From the NCBI GenBank assembly GCA_026982835.1, contig JALSGI010000102.1, forward strand, positions 1-5,658: 5,658 nucleotides of DNA, in the 5' to 3' direction. The translations under genes and the position numbers were made by a program. A model generated the notes under the pieces. The model had not been told where the DNA came from. It saw only the letters and a program-made list of their open reading frames with translations, and did no database searches. Shown here piece by piece: positions 1-4,480 of this stretch. This DNA comes from Planctomycetota bacterium (GTDB taxonomy: Bacteria; Planctomycetota; Planctomycetia; Pirellulales; S012-138). Each line of letters starts with the position of its first letter. Positions within the stretch are counted from its first letter, which is position 1.

Positions 1-1
1 G

Positions 2-823
2 CCTAGCCTGTGCCACCAGGCGGCCTGTGCCAGCGGGCTGGTGGATTTTTACTCGGCGGTGCGATTGCTACGAAGCGGCGCTTGCCGGGTGGTGGTGGCC
101 GGGGCGGCCGATGCGCTGCACCCGCTGTTCGTGGCCGGATTTCTGCGACTGGGGGTGTTGGGCCACCACGCCCAGCCGCATCTGGCCTGCCGCCCCTTTG
201 ACGCCCAGCGAAACGGTTTCGTGATGGGCGAAGGCGGGGCGGCGTTCGTCCTGGAGCGGCTTTCCCATGCCCTGGCTCGCGGGGCCAAGGTGTATGCCGT
301 GGTGCTGGGCGGCTGCATGATGGCCCAGGCCCACCACGTCACCTCGATGGACATGGGCTCTGAGCCGCTGGCTTGGGCCATCCAGGCCACGCTGGCCCAG
401 GCCCAACTGGAGCCAGAACAACTGGAATACATCAACGCCCACGGCACCGGCACCAAGCAAAACGACGTGGCCGAAGTGCAGGCAGTGCGCCGCGCTTTGG
501 GAGAGGCCAGCCGCCGAGTGTGTCTCAGCTCGGCCAAGGCCCAACTGGGCCACTTGATCAACGCCGCTGGCTGCGTGGAGCTGGCCCTGACGGTGCTGGC
601 CCTGCGCGATGGGTTCCTCCCACCCACGGCCAATCTCATCACCCCCGACCCGGAGTGCAACCTGGACTGCCTGCCCCAGGTGGGACGCCCCCGCAAGGTG
701 CAAGTGGCCCTGAAGGTTTCCATCGGCTTCGGCGGGCACGTGGTGGCCGTGCTACTGCGGCGGTGGAACGATCCGCTCTCGGGCCGGGCCTATCCACGGC
801 AAGCCCTACCGGCGGCTGCTTGA
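2..823 (+). CDS. Beta-ketoacyl-ACP synthase (KAS II/FabF-like), 5'-truncated by the window edge
   Basis: This is the C-terminal 273 codons of a thiolase-fold condensing enzyme, which joins an acyl-enzyme thioester to malonyl-ACP in fatty acid or polyketide synthesis. The reading frame is open from base 2. The catalytic triad is complete: nucleophilic Cys in QAACASG (codon 26-28), first His in NAHGTGT (440-442), and Lys plus second His in SSAKAQLGH (Lys 536-538, His 551-553). Also visible are FDAQRNGFVMGEG, typical of FabF-type enzymes, and the GFGG gating loop near the C-terminus (725-736). The usual NSFGFGGxN motif reads VSIGFGGHV here, so both flanking Asn and the first Phe are replaced. 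The protein ends with about 20 extra residues after the last beta strand (VVAVLLRRW). Because the triad is intact, I expect an active synthase and not a chain-length-factor partner. Whether it serves housekeeping FabF or a specialised lipid/polyketide pathway cannot be decided without the upstream DNA. The 3' end overlaps the opposite-strand gene by 18 bp. Confidence 0.92.
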   Translation, partial: PSLCHQAACASGLVDFYSAVRLLRSGACRVVVAGAADALHPLFVAGFLRLGVLGHHAQPHLACRPFDAQRNGFVMGEGGAAFVLERLSHALARGAKVYAVVLGGCMMAQAHHVTSMDMGSEPLAWAIQATLAQAQLEPEQLEYINAHGTGTKQNDVAEVQAVRRALGEASRRVCLSSAKAQLGHLINAAGCVELALTVLALRDGFLPPTANLITPDPECNLDCLPQVGRPRKVQVALKVSIGFGGHVVAVLLRRWNDPLSGRAYPRQALPAAA

Positions 824-1753
824 GTCCTGCGGCTGCGGCAGGCGCAGCTCCGGCGGCCAGGGTCGGGCGTAGCTTTGCCGGGCAAGCTGGGGGAAGTGGC
901 GCTGCTGCAGTTCTTCGAGCACCTGGGCAGCTGCGCACCACGGTGCCTGGGCCGAGGCCAACGCGGCCTCGATCAGGTTCATCGCTTCCTCCTGCAAGGC
1001 TTCGTCGGCCACGTAGTTCTCCAGCCACATCCACCAGGCCTGCAGGTGACGCCGAGCCTGGTCCTCTTCGCAGACGATCTTCAGCACCTGCTGCCGATAC
1101 GGCTCCACCGCCTCGGCGTCCCCCAGCACACCCAGCCGGGCGGCCGTTTCGTCCAACGGTCCCATCTGCTCGGGGGCCAAGGCGGCAAGCAGCAGCCACT
1201 CCCGGGCGTGGAAGCGGGCCAGTCCCTGCGGGCCGCCCCGGGCCGCGGCAAACAGCCGCCCCAGCAAAAACACCCGCACCAAAAAGCCCGAACAAGCCTC
1301 CGGCCGGCTTAACTGCTGTTCGTCCACCACGGGCAGCCAGGGCCATCGCTGGCGCAGCCGCCGGGCAAACAGGCCCCAGGTGTGTTCCAGCAGCTCGCCC
1401 CCGGAGGAAAAGAGCCGGGCGTCGCCGCTTGCGCAACTGGGCGAACGGCTCTTGAGCACCGCTCCGCAAAGCCCCCAGGGCGGCTGGGAATCGAGCCACC
1501 CCCGGGCAAAATGCTCCAGCGGCTCGGTTACGTCCCGGCCCGACTCCTGGCCCACCACACGCACCTGCCCGAGGGCCACCTGCACCAGGTTGATCCGTTC
1601 CCGGGGCACGCCCAGTCCGGCTTGCTGCTCGGGGCACACGGGCAGCAGTTGGGCCACCTGGCCCAATTGTTCCAAAAGCCAGCCGTGGCGCTTGTCGGTT
1701 CCGTCGTAGCGCACCGGCTCCCCGAGCAAACAAGCCGAAACGGCGAGACACAC
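806..1753 (-). CDS. TudS/DUF523-DUF1722 fusion protein, RudS-like tRNA 4-thiouridine desulfidase candidate
   Basis: Two-domain protein of 315 aa. The N-terminal DUF523/TudS domain (about residues 1-150) has the family signatures VSACLLG, VRYDG, PVCPE and LKSRSPSC. Cys8, Cys40 and Cys107 match the three cysteines that hold a [4Fe-4S] cluster in TudS desulfidases, whose fourth iron binds the substrate sulfur. The C-terminal DUF1722 domain (about 155-300; E. coli YbgA family) contains GFLVRVFLLGRL and FHARE. From established knowledge, this fusion is the RudS architecture reported to remove sulfur from tRNA 4-thiouridine, with DUF1722 helping RNA recognition; the activity of this protein is inferred. 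Start choice: GTG at 1753 has GGAAGG 6 nt upstream and places VSACLLG a few residues in, as in relatives. ATG at 1807 (333 aa) and TTG at 1885 (359 aa) are in frame, but the 1754-1807 codons (TCT, GCT, TCA, CCT, GGT, GAT) are AT-rich at third positions, unlike the gene. Some DUF1722 positions usually Lys/His look changed (FHAREWLLLAALAP). Confidence 0.88.
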   Translation of the reverse strand: MCLAVSACLLGEPVRYDGTDKRHGWLLEQLGQVAQLLPVCPEQQAGLGVPRERINLVQVALGQVRVVGQESGRDVTEPLEHFARGWLDSQPPWGLCGAVLKSRSPSCASGDARLFSSGGELLEHTWGLFARRLRQRWPWLPVVDEQQLSRPEACSGFLVRVFLLGRLFAAARGGPQGLARFHAREWLLLAALAPEQMGPLDETAARLGVLGDAEAVEPYRQQVLKIVCEEDQARRHLQAWWMWLENYVADEALQEEAMNLIEAALASAQAPWCAAAQVLEELQQRHFPQLARQSYARPWPPELRLPQPQDSSSRR

Positions 1754-1904
1754 CCGGGGCCTTCCGTCCCCGGTATCACCAGGTGAAGAAGAAGCAGATG
1801 CGGCCATGTGTTTGCGGCCCCCGGGAAAAGATGAGGAAACTCGTTGCCGTGGGCCTATTGTTCGGCACTCCGCGGGCAAGAGCAAGAGGGGGCGTGGGTC
1901 TTGG

Positions 1905-1932
1905 GCGAGCCCGCGGCTTCAGCCGCGGGAGG
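1905..1932 (+). repeat. GCGAG stem-loop repeat, copy 1
   Basis: GCGAG (1905-1909) is followed by a perfect 8-bp stem, CCCGCGGC (1910-1917) with GCCGCGGG (1922-1929), a TTCA loop and a 3' AGG. REP-like unit, in the same orientation as copies 2-6. Confidence 0.85.
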
Positions 1933-1960
1933 CGTGGAGGCTTGGGGGCTTGGGGGCGTG

Positions 1961-1985
1961 GCGAGCCGCCGGCGTTAGCCGGCGG
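1961..1985 (+). repeat. GCGAG stem-loop repeat, copy 2
   Basis: GCGAG (1961-1965), stem CCGCCGGC (1966-1973) with GCCGGCGG (1978-1985), loop GTTA. All eight pairs are Watson-Crick. Compared with copy 3, the stem differs by paired changes on both arms. Confidence 0.85.
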
Positions 1986-1992
1986 TTGGAAA

Positions 1993-2020
1993 GCGAGCCG
2001 CGGGCGTTAGCCCGCGGAGG
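1993..2020 (+). repeat. GCGAG stem-loop repeat, copy 3 (consensus-like)
   Basis: GCGAG (1993-1997), stem CCGCGGGC (1998-2005) with GCCCGCGG (2010-2017), loop GTTA, then AGG. All eight pairs are perfect. This copy can serve as the reference for the family. It begins 7 nt after copy 2 ends. Confidence 0.87.
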
Positions 2021-2085
2021 AGCGTGCGCACGTCAGTGCGGGGAGAAACAGCATCGGCGTGCGCCTTGCGCCATGCGGCTTGCGG

Positions 2086-2101
2086 CGGTGCTTCCGCACC
2101 G
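2086..2101 (-). repeat. Perfect 6-bp hairpin between the repeat copies
   Basis: CGGTGC (2086-2091) pairs with GCACCG (2096-2101). Read on the minus strand, the direction of the flanking genes, the loop is GGAA, a GNRA-type tetraloop. It lacks the GCGAG pentamer, so it is not a member of the repeat family. No U-run follows, so a terminator role is not supported. Confidence 0.5.
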
Positions 2102-2132
2102 AAGCCGGAACAAGCGCCGATTCTTGCAACCG

Positions 2133-2158
2133 GCGAGCCGCGCGCCCTCAGCCGGCGG
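2133..2158 (+). repeat. GCGAG stem-loop repeat, copy 4 (degenerate)
   Basis: GCGAG (2133-2137) is kept. The left arm CCGCGCGC (2138-2145) and right arm GCCGGCGG (2151-2158) pair at the outer four and inner two positions, with two mismatches in the middle and a 5-nt loop. The right arm equals that of copy 2, so the copy looks decayed or chimeric. Confidence 0.7.
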
Positions 2159-2165
2159 TTCTCCA

Positions 2166-2193
2166 GCGAGCCGCAGACTTCAGCCCGCGGAGG
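2166..2193 (+). repeat. GCGAG stem-loop repeat, copy 5 (two G-to-A changes)
   Basis: GCGAG (2166-2170), left arm CCGCAGAC (2171-2178), loop TTCA, right arm GCCCGCGG (2183-2190), then AGG. The left arm differs from the consensus CCGCGGGC by two G-to-A transitions that leave A-C mismatches. The hairpin ends 8 bp beyond the stop codon of the minus-strand radical SAM gene, so it would form in the 3' end of that mRNA. Confidence 0.8.
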
Positions 2194-2198
2194 AAGTC

Positions 2199-3074
2199 CT
2201 ATCCCGAGCCGTAGCACTCCACCTCCAGCCCGCAGCGGCGGCGGATCGTCTCGGCGATGTGGGCCAGGTGTTCCTCCGAGAGCGGCTCCACGTAGCTTTC
2301 CGCCGGAGGGCGAGCCACCGTATAAACCTGCACCCGCCGGATGCGCCCCCCTCGGGCCAGGATTTCCTGCAAGCGATCGCAGTAGGCGGCAAGCTCACTT
2401 TCCGGCAACGGCTCTCCGGCAATTTTCATGAACAGCGACTGGATCACCAGCGGCCGCACCCGGGCCGCCTGGGTGATGTTTTCCAGCACGCCCCGGAAGG
2501 GGATCGACGTGCGAGCCACGCGGCGATAGTACTGCTCGGTGCCGGTTTCCAGCTTGGCCCAAATCTCCCCCTGGTGCCGGTCCAGCAGCTCCAGCCCCCG
2601 CTGCACTTGCGGCCGGTGGAACATCGTGGCGTTAGTAATCAGCACCATTTTCAACTGCGGTACCCCGCTTCGCTGTTTCCACCGGATGCACTGCTGGATG
2701 ATCTGGTCGAAGTTGGCGAAAGTGGTCGGCTCCCCGTCGCCGCTGAAGGCCATGTCGCGCAGCGTGCGCAGCTGCTCGGGTACGGAGGCGAACCGGGGAT
2801 GCTGGAACAATTGCCCGCTGCGTACCAACCGGAGCAGCACGTCCAGCTCCTGAAGCACCACTGGCAGATCGACGAACCGCTCCCGGCCCCCCCGGGTGCG
2901 ATCCACCTGGCAGTAGATGCAATCGAAGTTGCACACTTTGTCCGGGTTGAGGTTGATCCCCAGCGAAACGCCCCGCGCCCGGCGGCTCACCACCGGATAG
3001 ACGTACCGGTTGCGCTCAAACCCCCGAGGGTGGTCCTGGAACCAGACAGGCAGTCGTGGGGCTGGGACACGCAT
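2199..3074 (-). CDS. Radical SAM protein, COG0731 (TYW1-like) group
   Basis: A 291-aa protein with a radical SAM core. Cys48, Cys52 and Cys55 form the CxxxCxxC motif (CNFDCIYC) that binds the SAM-cleaving [4Fe-4S] cluster. SGDGEPT (111-117) is the family's form of the SAM-binding GGE motif. The N-terminal RYVYPVVSRRARGVSLGINLNP and C-terminal YTVARPPAESYVEPLS segments are hallmarks of the bacterial group often labelled 'wyosine [tRNA(Phe)-imidazoG37] synthetase'. Archaeal/eukaryotic TYW1 enzymes make the tricyclic wyosine base from m1G37, but I know of no established wyosine in bacteria, so the reaction here is unknown. The TYW1 flavodoxin domain is absent. Start choice: ATG at 3074 places the conserved region close to the N-terminus. 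GTG at 3095 would add seven residues, but neither start has a good Shine-Dalgarno, and a hairpin with CTCC in the loop abuts the GTG. The gene stands alone between two repeat-bearing spacers, so context gives no function. Confidence 0.92.
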   Translation of the reverse strand: MRVPAPRLPVWFQDHPRGFERNRYVYPVVSRRARGVSLGINLNPDKVCNFDCIYCQVDRTRGGRERFVDLPVVLQELDVLLRLVRSGQLFQHPRFASVPEQLRTLRDMAFSGDGEPTTFANFDQIIQQCIRWKQRSGVPQLKMVLITNATMFHRPQVQRGLELLDRHQGEIWAKLETGTEQYYRRVARTSIPFRGVLENITQAARVRPLVIQSLFMKIAGEPLPESELAAYCDRLQEILARGGRIRRVQVYTVARPPAESYVEPLSEEHLAHIAETIRRRCGLEVECYGSG

Positions 3075-3143
3075 GCGGCAGGCGATTCGTTCCACGGGGA
3101 GGAGTTCCCCGCCCGGCGTTTCAGGCGGGCATTCTTCTTTTTT

Positions 3144-3171
3144 ATCTTACGGGCAAGGGGGCACTGGCGAA
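3144..3171 (-). promoter_or_regulatory. Possible promoter for the radical SAM gene
   Basis: On the minus strand TAAGAT (3149-3144), followed by an A-rich run, resembles a -10 box. TTCGCC (3171-3166) sits 16 bp upstream as a weak -35 (three of six matches). Transcription would begin near 3137, about 60 nt before the ATG. The AT-rich composition in a very GC-rich region is the main support; planctomycete promoters are poorly defined. Confidence 0.2.
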
Positions 3172-3198
3172 AGCCGGAACGTTCTTTGCGACGCCACG

Positions 3199-3226
3199 GC
3201 GAGCCTGCGGCTTCAGCCGCGGGAGG
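3199..3226 (+). repeat. GCGAG stem-loop repeat, copy 6
   Basis: GCGAG (3199-3203), left arm CCTGCGGC (3204-3211), loop TTCA, right arm GCCGCGGG (3216-3223), then AGG. It matches copy 1 except for one C-to-T change that leaves a G-T wobble pair. Like copy 1 it is followed by a G-rich stretch. Confidence 0.82.
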
Positions 3227-3272
3227 GCTTGGAGAGGTGGGGGCGTGGAGGTGGTTGGCCAGCCGGGAGCAC

Positions 3273-3293
3273 GAGCTCCTCGAGCTCCTGGAG
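3273..3293 (+). repeat. Tandem 9-mer repeat with nested palindromes
   Basis: GAGCTCCTC (3273-3281) is followed directly by GAGCTCCTG (3282-3290) and a third GAG. The unit contains the palindromes GAGCTC and CTCGAG. GGAGC (3266-3270) can pair with GCTCC (3275-3279). The repeat lies between stem-loop copies 6 and 7. Confidence 0.6.
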
Positions 3294-3324
3294 ACGATAA
3301 GAAAGCGGCGCATGCTCGCCGTGT

Positions 3325-3352
3325 TCTCCGTGGGCTTACGCCCACGGCTCGC
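3325..3352 (-). repeat. GCGAG stem-loop repeat, copy 7 (inverted)
   Basis: On the minus strand GCGAG (3352-3348) precedes CCGTGGGC, loop GTAA, and GCCCACGG. All eight pairs form, and the fourth is T-A where the consensus has C-G, a compensated change. This copy points opposite to the other six and lies about 90 bp past the fmt stop, so it would form in the fmt transcript. Confidence 0.83.
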
Positions 3353-3442
3353 GGCTGCAAGAACCAGCGCCAGCGGCGAAACCACCGCGTGCTGACGCTC
3401 GCGGGTGGCCGTGGGCTTTGCGTGCTCGACGATGCGGCTGGC

Positions 3443-4447
3443 CTATGGAGAGTGCGGTGGTGTGCCGAGTCGCTGTCCGGCCCGAAGCGGATAGCCGCGC
3501 AGAAACTCCGCGGCGTCCATGGCCCGCTTGCCGGAGGGTTGCAATTGCAGCACCCGCAGCGGCTCCGGCCCGCCGGTGGCCACCAGCAGCAGGTCGCCTT
3601 GGGCGGCCAGCACTGTTCCGGGGGAGGCTTCGGATTCCGCAGTGTTTTTTTCTCCGGGGGCTTCTGCGGCGGCCACATCCACCCGGTGCAGGATCAGCCG
3701 CAGCGGCTCCCCCTGCCCGCGCAGCCACCAGGTGTAGGCTCGCGGCCACGGCTGCATGGCTCGCACCTGGTTCTTGATCTCCCCGGCCCGACGCTCCCAG
3801 CGGACAAGTCCGTCGGTTTTTTTAAGCCGCGGAGCCCGGGTCACCAGGGCCGGGTCTTGCGGCACCCGGGGAGCTGTTCCCGCAGCCAGCTGTTGGATCA
3901 CCGGCACGACCATTTCGGCCGCGAGTCGGGCCAGCCGGGCTTCCAGCTCCGGGGCGGTTTCCTCCGGGCCGATGGGCGTGCGGCGTTGGGCCAGCACCGG
4001 GCCGGCGTCCAGACGCGGTGTCATGTGGATGGCCGAAACGCCCGTTTCGGTTTCGCCGTGGTAGATGGCCCACTGCACCGGGGCGGCCCCGCGGTACTTG
4101 GGCAAAAGCGACCCGTGCAGGTTCACCCCGCCCAGGCGTGCCGTGGCCAGCACCTCCGGGGAGAGAATCTGCCCGTAGTCGGCCACCACCAGCACGTCGG
4201 GGGCCAGTTGCCGCAGGTGAGCCACCGCCTCGGGCGAGTTGATGCTCTCGGGCGTGTAAACCGGCAGGTGATGTTGCTGGGCCAGTTGGGCTGCCGGCGA
4301 GGGAACCACCCGGCCCCGACGCCCCTGAGGCCGCGGCGGTTGGGTCACCAGTTCCAGCACCTGGTGCGGGCTTTCCAGCAGCGCAGCAACAATGGGCACG
4401 GCAAACTCGCCCGTGCCCATCATCACCACCCGTAATGGTTCGTTCAC
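3443..4447 (-). CDS. fmt: Methionyl-tRNA formyltransferase
   Basis: Formylates the amino group of initiator Met-tRNA using 10-formyltetrahydrofolate, in the cytoplasm, before translation initiation. The 334-aa protein has the family's usual length. The N-terminal catalytic Rossmann domain starts RVVMMGTGEFAVP (6-18). The catalytic residues Asn109, His111 (GGVNLHGSLLP) and Asp147 (RLDAGPVL) are present, and the folate-site signature SLLPKYRG lies at 113-120. A linker leads to the C-terminal OB-like tRNA-binding domain from about residue 215 (KKTDGLVRWER, then NQVRAMQPWPRAYTWW). The GTG start at 4447 is the furthest upstream in frame and has AAAGGG 7 nt before it, a weak Shine-Dalgarno. It begins 33 bp after the DUF1080 gene stops on the same strand, so co-transcription is plausible. 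The common partner gene def (peptide deformylase) is not next to it here. Identification is essentially certain. Confidence 0.97.
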   Translation of the reverse strand: MNEPLRVVMMGTGEFAVPIVAALLESPHQVLELVTQPPRPQGRRGRVVPSPAAQLAQQHHLPVYTPESINSPEAVAHLRQLAPDVLVVADYGQILSPEVLATARLGGVNLHGSLLPKYRGAAPVQWAIYHGETETGVSAIHMTPRLDAGPVLAQRRTPIGPEETAPELEARLARLAAEMVVPVIQQLAAGTAPRVPQDPALVTRAPRLKKTDGLVRWERRAGEIKNQVRAMQPWPRAYTWWLRGQGEPLRLILHRVDVAAAEAPGEKNTAESEASPGTVLAAQGDLLLVATGGPEPLRVLQLQPSGKRAMDAAEFLRGYPLRAGQRLGTPPHSP

Positions 4448-4480
4448 GCCGCAGCCCTTTTTCTCTAGGAACCGAGCGGC

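Larger units (their letters stand above)
1754..2198. other. 445-bp intergenic spacer with a cluster of stem-loop repeats
   Basis: This spacer separates the radical SAM gene from the RudS-like gene, both on the minus strand. I see no convincing coding sequence in it. The long plus-strand open frame across it runs antisense through the radical SAM gene and resembles nothing I recognise. It holds five GCGAG stem-loops (1905-2193), a G-rich linker (1930-1962), a 10-bp palindrome CGTGCGCACG (2023-2032), an 11-bp direct repeat TGCG(C/G)CTTGCG at 2060-2070 and 2074-2084, and a separate 6-bp hairpin (2086-2101). The promoter of the RudS-like gene, if it has its own, should lie here, but no clear -10/-35 pair stands out. 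Confidence 0.7.
3075..3442. other. 368-bp intergenic spacer with inverted repeat copies and a short AT-rich island
   Basis: This is the spacer between the fmt stop and the radical SAM start, both minus strand. I see no credible gene in it. It contains a 5-bp hairpin GGGGA/TCCCC (3096-3110), an inverted repeat GCCCG/CGGGC (3111-3130), an AT-rich stretch (3131-3149) that is the only such run in the area, stem-loop copies 6 and 7 in opposite orientation, a tandem 9-mer GAGCTCCT(C/G) (3273-3290), and a half-copy of repeat 7 (3409-3418). Confidence 0.7.

Noticed and set aside
639..1751. A 370-codon open frame on the minus strand, and a 360-codon frame on the plus strand at 373-1455
   Set aside because: Both are Ala/Gly/Pro/Arg-rich shadows overlapping the synthase and RudS-like genes in other frames, with no family motifs.
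1905..2193. Stem-loop cluster as a CRISPR array
   Set aside because: Units are palindromic 25-28 bp elements with irregular gaps (7 to over 110 bp), variable stems and no equal-length spacers or cas genes.
2166..2198. Copy 5 as an intrinsic terminator of the radical SAM gene
   Set aside because: The hairpin is well placed 8 bp past the stop, but no U-run follows on the minus strand and the stem has two mismatches. An incidental effect on mRNA ends remains possible.
3072..3130. Hairpins upstream of the radical SAM gene as a riboswitch
   Set aside because: The stems are short (5 bp) and match no riboswitch core I know; GC-rich DNA gives such pairs by chance.
1806..3395. A 529-codon open frame on the plus strand
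   Set aside because: It runs antisense to the radical SAM gene and through both repeat-bearing spacers, has no recognisable domain, and long open shadows are expected at this GC content.
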